From contig NZ_CP150233.1 in assembly GCF_037974265.1 (NCBI RefSeq), forward strand, positions 682,001 to 746,000: 64,000 nt of DNA, given 5' to 3'. Position numbers and translations under genes: made by a program. Below, piece by piece: positions 33,431-42,976 of the stretch. A model generated the notes under the pieces. It saw nothing but the letters and a program-made list of their open reading frames with translations. It ran no database searches and had not been told where the DNA came from. Source of the DNA: Paenibacillus sp. FSL R5-0623 (GTDB lineage Bacteria; Bacillota; Bacilli; Paenibacillales; Paenibacillaceae). Each line of letters starts with the position of its first letter. Within the stretch, counting starts at the first letter, position 1.

Positions 33431-33520
33431 GATCAGGTATGTCCACTCGTTGGACAAGCCGGATGTGTAAGTTCCTTTGGTTTTGGAAGCAGCAGTTTCT
33501 AAGCCATAGGATGTGATATA

Positions 33521-33556
33521 AATAAGCCGTGTTCCCTGGGAACCGGCTTATTTATA
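33521..33556 (+). terminator. Intrinsic terminator after folE
   Basis: AATAAGCCG and CGGCTTATT form a stem with an inner GTTCCC-T-GGGAAC continuation, followed by TATAT. Confidence 0.8.
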
Positions 33557-33619
33557 TATGCGTTGTCATTCCTATATACTGGATACATATGAATTCGTTA
33601 AGCCGGAGGTAATGGAACG

Positions 33620-34474
33620 ATGAGTGTACCTTCCCATTCAGATCAACCGGTTCAGCCGGAAAAGGGACTACAGGCAGATCAACAGGCTTCATTGCGTCTG
33701 CAAATCTGGGAGACACCACTCATGCGACAAGGTAGTAGTGTACTCGAAGCTTTTGCTTGGGAAGAAGTTATGTGCAGGCGGGTTGAGGCAGGGCATCTAC
33801 CTGTTGCACATATATGGAGACACCCAGATGCCTTTGTAGCAGGTCTGCGTGACCGCAGGTTGCCACAGGCTGTAGAAGCGATGGAACAGATTAGAAGCCA
33901 AGGGACAGCGGTCTGTGTTCGGCCTTCCGGTGGAGCGGCAGTACCCTTGAACCCAGGGGTAGTTAATGTGTCACTGATTCTGCCTAATCCCGGACATGCC
34001 ATCAATATTCATGATGATTTCCGGGAAATGGCTTCCATTATTGCCGAGTCGCTAACGCCGTGGTCGAGTCAGGCGCAAACTGGTGAGGTTCAGGGTGCTT
34101 TTTGCCCGGGAGATTATGATGTCAGTGTAGGTGGATTGAAATTCTGTGGTATTGCCCAGCGCAGACAGGCAAAGGCGTATATTATTACTGCTTTTATCAT
34201 CGTGGACGGTCAGGGTGATCAATTGGCAGCAGATGTGCGACAATTCTATCAGCATGCAGCAGGTGGGGCGAGTGAAGGATATCCCGATGTTCAGCCTGGC
34301 ACGATGGCAAGTCTGAAAGAATTGGCAGGTGTACCTTCAGCGGCGGCATATACGGCGGCTTTGGTTCGAACACTGCGCGATCGCTATCCACAGGCGGAGA
34401 CCAGCAGGGTGCTTAGCGTTGGCTCTGAAGAAATACGCCTGACAGCTGAGCAGATGAAGCTGCGCTACGATTAA
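33620..34474 (+). CDS. lipL: Octanoyl-[GcvH]:protein N-octanoyltransferase LipL
   Basis: The protein has 284 residues. The biotin/lipoate transferase fold shows the catalytic Cys162 in GAFCPGDYDVSVGG and the substrate lysine Lys174 in GLKFCGIAQRR, the LipL arrangement. RPSGGAAVPLNPGVVNVSLIL matches the lipoate/octanoate pocket. In B. subtilis, LipL moves octanoyl groups from GcvH to the E2 subunits of 2-oxo acid dehydrogenases. A LipM or LplJ role would need different motifs. The start at ATG 33620 is preceded by GGAGGTAATGG. It is a single gene, with a hypothetical 74-residue gene after it. Confidence 0.85.
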   Translation: MSVPSHSDQPVQPEKGLQADQQASLRLQIWETPLMRQGSSVLEAFAWEEVMCRRVEAGHLPVAHIWRHPDAFVAGLRDRRLPQAVEAMEQIRSQGTAVCVRPSGGAAVPLNPGVVNVSLILPNPGHAINIHDDFREMASIIAESLTPWSSQAQTGEVQGAFCPGDYDVSVGGLKFCGIAQRRQAKAYIITAFIIVDGQGDQLAADVRQFYQHAAGGASEGYPDVQPGTMASLKELAGVPSAAAYTAALVRTLRDRYPQAETSRVLSVGSEEIRLTAEQMKLRYD

Positions 34475-34544
34475 CACTTTTTACTAGGGCTTGGAATTGG
34501 TTAATAGAGATGATATGATGTGATTTCGGAAGGAGAGTGTTAGG

Positions 34545-34769
34545 ATGGACACATTGAGATATACGTATTTATATGAGGTTGTATCAACAGGCGAAAAATC
34601 CGAGTTCAGCCAAATGGCAACAAGCAAGGAAGAGGCTGCTGCACTGATCGTTGCACGTATAGCCGATCTGGAGTTTACAGATGAGTCTGATATCAAGCTG
34701 GGCGATCTGATCTCCATTAGCAAACAGGTTGGCGACAACTATGTGGCGTGCGAGGGCTGCGCTTCTTAA
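34545..34769 (+). CDS. Hypothetical 74-residue protein
   Basis: I do not recognise the family. ATG 34545 follows GGAAGGAGAG. The protein is small, soluble and slightly acidic, with an N-terminal strand (RYTYLYEVVSTGE) and a helix (SKEEAAALIVARIADL) followed by KLGDLISISKQVGDNYVACEG. The terminal CEGCAS could be a metal or redox site, but two Cys are too few to say. It is closed by two successive terminators, shared with a converging fusion gene. Confidence 0.7.
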   Translation: MDTLRYTYLYEVVSTGEKSEFSQMATSKEEAAALIVARIADLEFTDESDIKLGDLISISKQVGDNYVACEGCAS

Positions 34770-34804
34770 GTGAACACTTAGAAATAGGAAGTCTCTCAAA
34801 ATAC

Positions 34805-34838
34805 AAGCAAGTCTCTTTTACAGGAGGCTTGCTTTTTT
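34805..34838 (+). terminator. Intrinsic terminator after the 74-residue protein
   Basis: The stem AAGCAAG / CTTGCTT is followed by six T. Confidence 0.8.
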
Positions 34839-34847
34839 GTATACACC

Positions 34848-34892
34848 AAAAGAGATATCTTTCAGTCATTCGGCTGGAGATATCTCTTTTTT
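34848..34892. terminator. Bidirectional terminator before the DUF2935-SOD gene
   Basis: AAAAGAGATATC pairs with GATATCTCTTTT over a loop containing CAGTCATTCGGCTG. It serves the fusion gene on the minus strand and acts as a second stop for the plus strand. Confidence 0.85.
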
Positions 34893-34915
34893 CTCTAAAC
34901 CATCTAACCCCAAGT

Positions 34916-36196
34916 TTAATAAGGCGGCCACAACAACTTGCGTGCCGTTTCGTAACGCTCAGCCACAGCGGGCCAGTAGACAACGTTCCACCAATCCTCG
35001 ATATATTTCTTGCGTTCATTCTGATGTTTCAGATAGTAGGCATGTTCCCACACATCCAGGGGCAGGAGAGGGACGATATCGGACTGGGACAGGTTCTGGT
35101 GTTTTTCCGCCTGCAAAATCTCCAAACGATGTGCTCTCGGGCTCCAGACAAGCATCGCCCAGCCACTGCCCTCCACCTTGTTCGCAGCTTCCGTGAATTG
35201 ATTCTTAAACGCTTCATAACTTCCGAAATCCCGCTTGATCTGCTCTGCCAGCATACCGGAAGGTTTGCCGCCGCCAGCAGGATTCATAGTTGTCCAGAAG
35301 ATCGTATGCAGGTAGTGGCCTGCCCCGTTGAAGGCGAGTTCACGTTCCCAATGTTTGATGAGTTCAAAGTTATTCTTTTTTCGCGATTCCGCCAGCTTCT
35401 TCTCTGCTACATTTAGTCCGTCCACATAAGATTGATGGTGTTTGTCATGATGGATACGCATCGTCAGCTCATCAATATGTGGCTCCAGCGCATTGTACGC
35501 ATAGGGAAGGGGAGGCAGTGTGTGTCCTCCAATGGGAACTGGCTTTTCTTTTACAGGAGGTGCTGTAGAGCTGGGTGTGGCTTGTGTTGTTCCGGTAGAA
35601 GGCGGTTGAACGGTTGCGGATTGGATCTGAGCTGATGCGGCAGGCGCATTTACATTCCCCTCTGGAGAAGTTGGAGCTTCTGAAGCTTGGCGATGGATGC
35701 TTCCTGGCCCTGACGTATGCAGCGCATTTTCCAGAAAAAGTGATGGCTCCGAATCCGTTTCGTGCAAGATGACAGGTTGGCCAAGCGTATCCAATACGCC
35801 CAGGAAATACTCCGACTCGCGGATAAAATGCAGAATGAGTACTTTGGCAAGCGGAACAGCTTGCACAGCAGCACTTTGCTCCAAAAGAACGTATAGCTGT
35901 TTGATGAACTCTCTCGATTGCTGCCGAGCTGCCAACACAAGTTGATCGATACAACGAACCATGTAGGGAGCAGGCGGATGGGTTCCAGGCAATAGTTGTT
36001 TTAAAAGCTGATTGGCTACTCGCTCACTGTTTGCAAAGGTAACCTCCCATTCCTCCAGTAGCTTGACGTATGGGGGCTCCAGATCAGGAACCAGGGCACG
36101 AATGACGAGTGTATGTTCTTTCTCCTGCTCTTTCCAGAAACGGATTTCCTCCAATGTCCGCAGAGGCAGCAGGTGACCATATCCATACCAGTTCAT
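34916..36196 (-). CDS. Fusion protein: DUF2935 helical domain + Fe/Mn superoxide dismutase
   Basis: The protein has 426 residues. Residues about 1-160 are a DUF2935 four-helix bundle with the ferritin-like Glu/His pattern (FWKEQEKEHTLVIRAL, then HFIRESEYFLGVL). A Pro/Ser/Thr/Ala-rich linker (about 161-222) joins it to a complete superoxide dismutase domain (223-420). The SOD ligands are His250 (IHHDKHH), His297 (GHYLHTIFW), Asp381 and His385 ([15 protein letters not shown]). The domain resembles SodF-like enzymes rather than the SodA at 26822. It starts at ATG 36196, but the ribosome-binding site is modest (GGAGGTTCAAAATAAAG). Whether the SOD domain is active is not proven. Confidence 0.85.
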   Translation of the reverse strand: MNWYGYGHLLPLRTLEEIRFWKEQEKEHTLVIRALVPDLEPPYVKLLEEWEVTFANSERVANQLLKQLLPGTHPPAPYMVRCIDQLVLAARQQSREFIKQLYVLLEQSAAVQAVPLAKVLILHFIRESEYFLGVLDTLGQPVILHETDSEPSLFLENALHTSGPGSIHRQASEAPTSPEGNVNAPAASAQIQSATVQPPSTGTTQATPSSTAPPVKEKPVPIGGHTLPPLPYAYNALEPHIDELTMRIHHDKHHQSYVDGLNVAEKKLAESRKKNNFELIKHWERELAFNGAGHYLHTIFWTTMNPAGGGKPSGMLAEQIKRDFGSYEAFKNQFTEAANKVEGSGWAMLVWSPRAHRLEILQAEKHQNLSQSDIVPLLPLDVWEHAYYLKHQNERKKYIEDWWNVVYWPAVAERYETARKLLWPPY

Positions 36197-36295
36197 CTTT
36201 ATTTTGAACCTCCTTCAGATGGAATTCATTACATGCAGACCGTCTGTTCATGCGTCCCAAGAGTATATTCCGCGAGCTTGTTGTCCTATGAGTGC

Positions 36296-36318
36296 AAAAA
36301 AAGAGCCCTGAGGGCTCT
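36296..36318 (-). terminator. Intrinsic terminator of the membrane hydrolase gene
   Basis: On the minus strand AGAGCCC-TCA-GGGCTCT is followed by seven T. It lies about 30 bases after the stop at 36348. Confidence 0.88.
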
Positions 36319-36347
36319 GGAAAAAAATTCGAATGATTGGAATTTGG

Positions 36348-37373
36348 TTATTCTCCACTATTTGTGTTTTGCACATCGTCACTGCTTGTTTTCGTTACAT
36401 GACTCAGGAAAGTTGAGACACGGCGCAGATATTCCTTTGGATGCTCCCGGAAGATCAACTCATGATGCGCATCCTGGACAATCCATTCATCGGAGTATGG
36501 ATTGGTCTGGTTGGCGGCGAGTTGCTCCGCAATTGGATAAGGCGCCTTCTCGTCCTCTGTGCCATGGATGAAGAAAATCGGGAACGGATAATCTTCCTTT
36601 TTCACTTCCTGGTATGGAATCTGTTGTAATCCGGTACCATTCAGAACAGGGAATAACAGATTCATGATCTCGAGTGTAGGCTGACGCGGGAGATCGATCT
36701 GGTTATGAATGTTGTGGTACAGCGTATCAGGCTCAAGCAGGAACGTACTGTCAAGAATCATCGCATCCACTTCCTGGGTAATCAGTCCGGTTTGAAGCGC
36801 CGTACCGGCACCCATGGAGAAACCCCAGACAACCAGTTCCTGCGCACCTCGCTGCTTGGCGAACTGGATGGCACCCAGCAATTGCTGTGACTCAGCTTTG
36901 CCACCTGTGGCTACGGCTTTGTTCACCTGTGAGGCGAAGCCATAATCGAACATGACCACGTTGAACCCAAGTTGATGGGCATAGTGTGCCAGGTCATACA
37001 TGGGTACCCATGTTTCTTCACGATTGGCACCATAGCCGTGACTAAAAATAATCGTTTTGCTTGCAGCATTGTCAGCAGGTATATACCATCCCTGCATCGT
37101 CCGGCTGCCATCTGCTGCCGGGAACGTGATGTCTTCGTACTTCATGTTCTTGGCCTGCATTGGATTGGAGAAGACCGGTGCTACCGTTGGATTGGATAAT
37201 ACCCATGCGATGTAACCATGCAGTGCAATAAAACAAAACAGTAGAAAAAATACAACGGAGAGCAGCAACGCTACGATAATATGTTTGAACCGAATCAGCC
37301 TCGGTGATAGGGAAGAGGGCAGATCGGACACTTTTGTTTGCAGCGGGGCTTCGCTCTGGGATGTTGGATACAT
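36348..37373 (-). CDS. Membrane-anchored alpha/beta hydrolase
   Basis: The protein has 341 residues. An N-terminal cytoplasmic tail is followed by one membrane helix (about 31-53), leaving the hydrolase domain outside the membrane. The nucleophile Ser186 lies in VVWGFSMGAGTAL. The oxyanion region is IIFSHGYGANREETWVP, and the His lies in AHHELIFREHP. It belongs to the YqkD/YfhR-like hydrolases of unknown substrate. ATG 37373 follows AAAGGAGGGG on the minus strand. It faces away from the IclR gene, with 359 bases between. Confidence 0.83.
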   Translation of the reverse strand: MYPTSQSEAPLQTKVSDLPSSLSPRLIRFKHIIVALLLSVVFFLLFCFIALHGYIAWVLSNPTVAPVFSNPMQAKNMKYEDITFPAADGSRTMQGWYIPADNAASKTIIFSHGYGANREETWVPMYDLAHYAHQLGFNVVMFDYGFASQVNKAVATGGKAESQQLLGAIQFAKQRGAQELVVWGFSMGAGTALQTGLITQEVDAMILDSTFLLEPDTLYHNIHNQIDLPRQPTLEIMNLLFPVLNGTGLQQIPYQEVKKEDYPFPIFFIHGTEDEKAPYPIAEQLAANQTNPYSDEWIVQDAHHELIFREHPKEYLRRVSTFLSHVTKTSSDDVQNTNSGE

Positions 37374-37655
37374 GAATGCCCCTCCTTTGAAGTTCAGTTG
37401 AAGATAACAACGACATGAAAAGAGAATTGCGTCGATTTCAGAGCCTGCTTCAGAGCGATATCTTAATGTAATATATCTTTATCGTATGTTCCCGTATAGT
37501 CAAAGTCAATTGATTGAGGGCATTTGTTACGCAATTGTTATATAGTTCTTAAGATATATGGGTAACATTACCTTAGTGTGTAAATTACAGGGGATTAAGT
37601 CTTATAAAAAGGAAAAATTTACATGTTGGCTTATTTCGATTTTGGCTCTTTTTGG

Positions 37656-37684
37656 TTTACAGATGAGACCGTTTCTCATATAAT
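37656..37684 (+). promoter_or_regulatory. Sigma-A promoter of the iclR-type gene with spacer inverted repeat
   Basis: TTTACA (37656-37661) and TATAAT (37679-37684) are 17 bases apart. The spacer holds ATGAGA-N5-TCTCAT (37663-37679), a perfect inverted repeat. Confidence 0.75.
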
Positions 37685-37696
37685 TTATGTAACCAA

Positions 37697-37713
37697 GTTT
37701 CATGTGATGAAAC
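37697..37713. promoter_or_regulatory. Perfect palindromic operator GTTTCAT-GTG-ATGAAAC (copy 1)
   Basis: The 17-bp site sits about 13-29 bases after the iclR -10 box, inside the first transcribed bases. The same arms with spacer CAG lie upstream of acnA at 51401-51417. Autorepression by the IclR protein is the simplest reading. Confidence 0.7.
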
Positions 37714-37732
37714 ATGAGGAGGGCATTATGCC

Positions 37733-38476
37733 ATGGAAGATCGCAAGTTAACCGTCCGGGCTGTGGAACGGGCGCTGGATATATTATTATGTTTTACCAC
37801 ACGAAGTGATCTGGGACTCACCGAAATCGCCAGCCAGATCGGCCTGCACAAAAGTACAGTGCACCGTTTGATGGCTACGCTGGAGGATCGAGGGTTCGTA
37901 ATCCGCGATGCAGCAACAGAGAAGTACCGCCTTGGCATCCGAATCTGGGAGCTGTCAGCTCATATGTCCCGCAGTGATGATCCCGCTATTCTGCTGCTGC
38001 CTGCGATGGAGCGACTGAGGGATCGATTGGGGGAGACCGTGAGTCTGTACCTGCGTGATGGCAGTGAACGGATTCGGATTCAGGCTGTGCAAAGTGATCA
38101 GGCGATTCGCCGAGTTGCTCCCGTTGGTGTTAGACTCCCGCTGTCTGTGGGCGCTTCCAGCAAAGTTTTGATGGCGTTTGCCACGGACGAGGATCGTGAA
38201 GAATTGATGAATGGTCCTGAATGGCCGGTATTTATCGATCCAGCGGTGTATTTGGCGCAAATGGTAGACATTCGGGATAACGGATATGCGACGAGTTATG
38301 AGGAACGTGAGCCGGGAGCTGCCGCGGTATCGGTACCGATTATGGATCGCAGAGGCAATATTGCAGCTGCCCTCTCGGTCTCAGGGCCTGTCAGTCGACT
38401 CTCGCAAGAGACTTTGCACGAATACGCACCTGTGCTAAAGGAAGCTGCTACGCAGATGGGGCTCATGTTATCCTGA
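37733..38476 (+). CDS. IclR-family transcriptional regulator
   Basis: The protein has 247 residues. The winged helix is at about 8-68 (TVRAVERALDILLCFTTRSD, then GLTEIASQIGLHKSTVHRLMATLEDRGF). It is followed by the IclR effector domain, with VGVRLPLSVGASSKVLMAF and GAAAVSVPIMDRRGNIAAALSVSGP. IclR proteins control carbon and aromatic metabolism genes. A perfect palindrome at its own promoter recurs before acnA. No target operon is adjacent: the next gene is thiC, which has a riboswitch. ATG 37733 follows AGGAGGG by nine bases. Confidence 0.9.
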   Translation: MEDRKLTVRAVERALDILLCFTTRSDLGLTEIASQIGLHKSTVHRLMATLEDRGFVIRDAATEKYRLGIRIWELSAHMSRSDDPAILLLPAMERLRDRLGETVSLYLRDGSERIRIQAVQSDQAIRRVAPVGVRLPLSVGASSKVLMAFATDEDREELMNGPEWPVFIDPAVYLAQMVDIRDNGYATSYEEREPGAAAVSVPIMDRRGNIAAALSVSGPVSRLSQETLHEYAPVLKEAATQMGLMLS

Positions 38477-38598
38477 TGTCGATGTAAGGTCTGTCACCAA
38501 TTAAGTTAGTAATCTGGAATATAAAGGTTGTTTTTATGTTCCGGTTGCGCTACTCTGTAATGGACGGCCCATCGGGGCCAGCTTCATTGAATATGAAC

Positions 38599-38618
38599 TG
38601 CGGCATGTGTATGCCGCA
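38599..38618 (+). other. Perfect 8-bp hairpin upstream of the thiC riboswitch
   Basis: TGCGGCAT-GTGT-ATGCCGCA forms a perfect stem-loop eight bases before the conserved TPP aptamer start. It may stabilise the leader RNA. Not part of the standard THI element. Confidence 0.55.
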
Positions 38619-38625
38619 ACTTGTT

Positions 38626-38729
38626 AACGTTACTGGGGGAGTCCGAATTGTCCGGACTGAGACGGAATCGCATGAGATTCCGGACCCTTTGCACCTGATC
38701 TGGATCATACCAGCGTAGGGAAGTAATCG
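38626..38729 (+). promoter_or_regulatory. TPP (THI-box) riboswitch of thiC
   Basis: The aptamer core is clear: CTGGGGGAGTCC, then GGACTGAGA, GACCCTTTGCACCTGATCTG and GATCATACCAGCGTAGGGA. P1 is formed by GTTACT (38629-38634) and AGTAAT (38722-38727). In the presence of thiamine pyrophosphate it should favour the terminator at 38818-38850. Confidence 0.95.
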
Positions 38730-38817
38730 GCGATATGACCACAACCACCACATGATGTGACCCTTGTAGGGCTCCGTTAAGGAGCTGCATAAAGGTGCAT
38801 TATTGGTGATGGACATT

Positions 38818-38850
38818 AAAAGTCGGTTCCTTCGGGGACCGGCTTTTTTA
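38818..38850 (+). terminator. Riboswitch-controlled terminator
   Basis: AAAGTCGGTTCC-TTCG-GGGACCGGCTTT with a UUCG tetraloop is followed by a T-run. It lies about 90 bases after the aptamer, as expected for transcriptional attenuation. Confidence 0.88.
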
Positions 38851-39080
38851 TATACAGTGAACAGGCGATATAGCGAGGATTCTATGGGCTTCTTTTTCAA
38901 TAACCTGCGAAAGTGGGCTTGGATGAGGAGGGAAGTCACCATAGATCCATGATCTGCGGCAGCCTTCGGTCTGTTGTGAACTGTACATAAATAATGTCTC
39001 CCCTGGTCTGGTGTAGGATCGCTCTTTCTTCTCTGCATTGCGCATGATTTGGGACAGGTACGTAAGCGAGCTAATGATGA

Positions 39081-40946
<1,866 letters not shown>

Positions 40947-41063
40947 GCGCCGATACAGCGCAAGCTGGGCAGTCTGACATCATTTGCAGGTGAGAATACT
41001 GCTATCATGTCGTCTTTTTCATCTTATTGATCAGCTTCCTGATACTTTTTATCAGCATTATGG

Positions 41064-41092
41064 TTGATTGTCTAGCAGATGTTTAATAAAAT
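41064..41092 (+). promoter_or_regulatory. Sigma-A promoter of the candidate antitoxin RNA
   Basis: TTGATT (41064-41069) and TAAAAT (41087-41092) are 17 bases apart. No coding gene follows; the transcript would start near 41099 and run into the terminator ending at 41233. Confidence 0.65.
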
Positions 41093-41098
41093 GAATGT

Positions 41099-41233
41099 AG
41101 GTAAACACCAATAAGAGTAGCCAGGCCAATGGCTACTCCTGCACAGCATTTGCGGTGGGTATTCCTCCGAGTGCAGCAAGTTCAGATGAAGTGACCCGTC
41201 AGGCCGTCAACCTGTGGCGGGTCACTTCTTTTT
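41099..41233 (+). ncRNA. Candidate antisense antitoxin RNA (about 135 nt)
   Basis: The predicted RNA runs from the promoter at 41064-41092 to a strong terminator (arms 41189-41198 and 41218-41227, then CTTTTT). It has an internal perfect hairpin GAGTAGCCA / TGGCTACTC (41115-41138) and no ORF. Its 3' end overlaps the 3' end of the toxin gene on the other strand. CCTCCGAGTG at 41164-41173 can pair, at eight of ten positions, with the toxin ribosome-binding region. This is the TxpA/RatA or BsrG/SR4 arrangement. Transcription itself is not shown. Confidence 0.6.
41189..41233 (+). terminator. Terminator of the candidate antitoxin RNA
   Basis: AAGTGACCCG pairs with CGGGTCACTT and CTTTTT follows. 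The right arm includes the toxin stop codon on the opposite strand. Confidence 0.88.
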
Positions 41234-41305
41234 ACGATCGATGTATGTCAGGAGCGCAATAATTAACATCGCGAACACGATTACGTCGTTAAAAGAGAAG
41301 TTCAT
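41222..41305 (-). CDS. Candidate type I toxin: 27-residue hydrophobic peptide
   Basis: On the minus strand a strong ribosome-binding site GGGAGGTGATCCT precedes ATG at 41305. The peptide opens MNFSFNDVIVFAMLIIALL and ends TYIDRKKK: a short N-terminus, one hydrophobic membrane helix and a charged K-rich tail. This is the plan of the small holin-like toxins (TxpA, BsrG, Fst types) of Firmicutes. It is only 84 bases long. An extended -10 TGGTATAAT lies about 60 bases upstream, and a convergent small RNA overlaps the 3' end. Toxicity is inferred from layout and composition. Confidence 0.75.
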   Translation of the reverse strand: MNFSFNDVIVFAMLIIALLTYIDRKKK

Positions 41306-41364
41306 AGGATCACCTCCCACTGGAGGCAAACCTATTTCCCACCACAAATTGGCTGTACAAAGTG

Positions 41365-41373
41365 ATTATACCA
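41365..41373 (-). promoter_or_regulatory. Extended -10 promoter of the toxin gene
   Basis: TGGTATAAT on the minus strand is a full TGn-TATAAT element. The -35 region is poor, as tolerated for extended -10 promoters. The leader would be about 53 bases. Confidence 0.6.
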
Positions 41374-41379
41374 TTTGAA

Positions 41380-41408
41380 ATGCTCTTGTTCGAGAGCATT
41401 TTTATTTT
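41380..41408 (+). terminator. Hairpin with T-run upstream of the toxin promoter
   Basis: AATGCTCT and AGAGCATT close a TGTTCG loop, followed by TTTATTTT. It would insulate the toxin promoter region from plus-strand transcription. Confidence 0.6.
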
Positions 41409-41480
41409 GCAAAAGAAGTCAATATAGTAGTTTTCACATGTTTTTAGTGATTGTAATATTTCACTTCAAATCCGCTACTA

Positions 41481-42167
41481 CTATCGAGCCACACCCAAAT
41501 TCTTCTCCAAATATGCCGCAAGCAATGCCAACGGACTATGGATCGGAATACCGCGATCTATTGTAACCTGTGCAGCTGCTGGAGCCATAGAGAGTTGGGC
41601 TGCCACTACCGTTTTACCCGGATGCCGCTTAGCAATCTGCTGTAAGCCTTCACGTACCGCTTCGAGATACCCTTGCTGATCTCCACGCATAATCAACTCA
41701 AATGTCCCAGGGATGCACACGGCATCTGTCTGAGATGTCTTGGCAACGTGTAGTTGCACATTCTCATCCTCTTGCTGTAATGCCTGATTCACCCGTGCCA
41801 TCGTTCCTTCAATCGTTGCCGGGTTGGTGAATGCGATTATGTAATCTCCTGGTACTCGCCGTATCTCCTGCAATAACGGATCATCTATGCCGATCACAGG
41901 CACAGGGACCTGTGTCGCTTCCTGCTCCAGTACTGTCGCAAAGAGGGTACACGTGACCAGAATGGCATCGGCATGACATTCGGCGATCCATTGGAGCGTC
42001 TGGGCTACTTTCTCGTGAATGACGACCTCGTTAAAGTCAGCGTCATGTTTAAGACGATCCAGACCTGGATCGACGTAATGGACCAATTCAACTTCATAAG
42101 GAGCAAGCGTTTCTTCGATTAAGGCGATGTTGGAATAATGAGCGTGAAAACAACCAATGGTGATCAT
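41481..42167 (-). CDS. Aspartate/glutamate racemase-fold protein
   Basis: The protein has 228 residues with the Asp/Glu racemase two-domain fold. The first catalytic-type cysteine is Cys73 in AILVTCTLFATV. At the second site, where racemases have another cysteine, it reads VVAAQLSMAPAAAQ with Ser193. A mirrored ring opening IDDPLL follows the first half. Two-base racemisation is therefore doubtful, and a decarboxylase, isomerase or hydantoin-racemase-like role is possible. It is alone on the minus strand, about 175 bases upstream of the toxin gene. Confidence 0.75.
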   Translation of the reverse strand: MITIGCFHAHYSNIALIEETLAPYEVELVHYVDPGLDRLKHDADFNEVVIHEKVAQTLQWIAECHADAILVTCTLFATVLEQEATQVPVPVIGIDDPLLQEIRRVPGDYIIAFTNPATIEGTMARVNQALQQEDENVQLHVAKTSQTDAVCIPGTFELIMRGDQQGYLEAVREGLQQIAKRHPGKTVVAAQLSMAPAAAQVTIDRGIPIHSPLALLAAYLEKNLGVAR

Positions 42168-42342
42168 GTGCTAAGTCCCCTTTTACAGTTCGTATATGTC
42201 ATGGATCTTGTAGATATTTAAACCATTATAGAAACACACCTGAGGACTGTACAGTTGTTTGTTACTCAACGCCAATAACCGCCCTTCCGCCAAACTGCGG
42301 AAAGACGGTTGATAACCGTACTAATTGGTTCTGGTGTCCATT

Positions 42343-42510
42343 TTATCGAAGGGAAGGAGAAGCGCTCTTCTTCGCCATTTTTTGCTGCAGAATTTCATGA
42401 AAGGATAGACCTTGAGTGTTCTCATTCTCCTTTTTAGGAGCAGTGGTCGCCGTGTTGCGCGGATATTGGTGGTGGTACGGGATCATTTGCTGAATAGGCA
42501 TGCGGATCAT
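42343..42510 (-). CDS. Small 55-residue protein with flagellar-operon-like C-terminal motif
   Basis: Family uncertain. ATG 42510 follows AAAGGAGGAACC on the minus strand; the open frame upstream to 42579 lacks a site. The start is Met/Pro/Gln/His-rich (MIRMPIQQMIPYHHQYPRN), and the end is GLSFHEILQQKMAKKSA. The LSF-x-E-I-L-x-x-K pattern recalls a short motif in small flagellar-operon and flagellar hook-related proteins, but no flagellar gene is near. Treat as hypothetical. Confidence 0.55.
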   Translation of the reverse strand: MIRMPIQQMIPYHHQYPRNTATTAPKKENENTQGLSFHEILQQKMAKKSASPSLR

Positions 42511-42976
42511 CTTGGTTCCTCCTTTAATGCATTTTTTTAAAATTATGTATTTCGACTGGTTATGTTGCCAGGTGCACATATAGGTACATATGACTTGTTA
42601 GACGAAATAAATGACTTTAGAATATAAATCCAATTGGATTGTAGTGATTTTACCCGGTTTTAAGGAGATGTAAACGGTTTTAGGGAAATTCAGGAGTAAA
42701 GAACCTGATATGAGAGGTTTGATATGGGAGGATCGAATCGGTTGTTATGTGAATAGTCCCAATTCTAAGGAAGTCAATGGTACCGACATATGAGGCATAT
42801 TATCTGGTTAAATGATGCAAAGCATGCTAACTAACTTGGTACCATGGTCGGGTTGTTTAGGTGGTTACGTAGTTCCGGATATAACAAAAAACTGCCGAGC
42901 GAACCCGGCAGCTTGCGTAATATGAAGAAGGATGCGAGGAAACTTTGATCCTGTCTGAGGTGGCATTGTGTTGGTT
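42511..42976. other. Intergenic region of 466 bases
   Basis: Mostly AT-rich without an ORF that has a ribosome-binding site. It contains the terminator at 42886-42912 and a loose inverted pair ATGGTACC/GGTACCAT (about 42778 and 42837). I could not fix a promoter for the small gene. Confidence 0.45.
42886..42912 (-). terminator. Terminator of the effector-binding-domain/WYL operon
   Basis: On the minus strand CTGCCGG-GTTCG-CTCGGCAG is followed by TTTTTTG. Confidence 0.82.

Larger units (their letters stand above)
37374..37732. other. Divergent intergenic region with IclR promoter
   Basis: It holds the iclR promoter (37656-37684) with two operator-like inverted repeats. The rest is AT-rich; no promoter for the hydrolase could be fixed. 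Confidence 0.55.

Noticed and set aside
37656-38476. IclR as a direct regulator of thiC
   Set aside because: No copy of the palindrome lies before thiC, which is explained by its own TPP riboswitch.
38536-38718. 60-codon ORF across the thiC leader
   Set aside because: It overlaps the TPP aptamer, has no good ribosome-binding site, and its composition is explained by the conserved RNA sequence.
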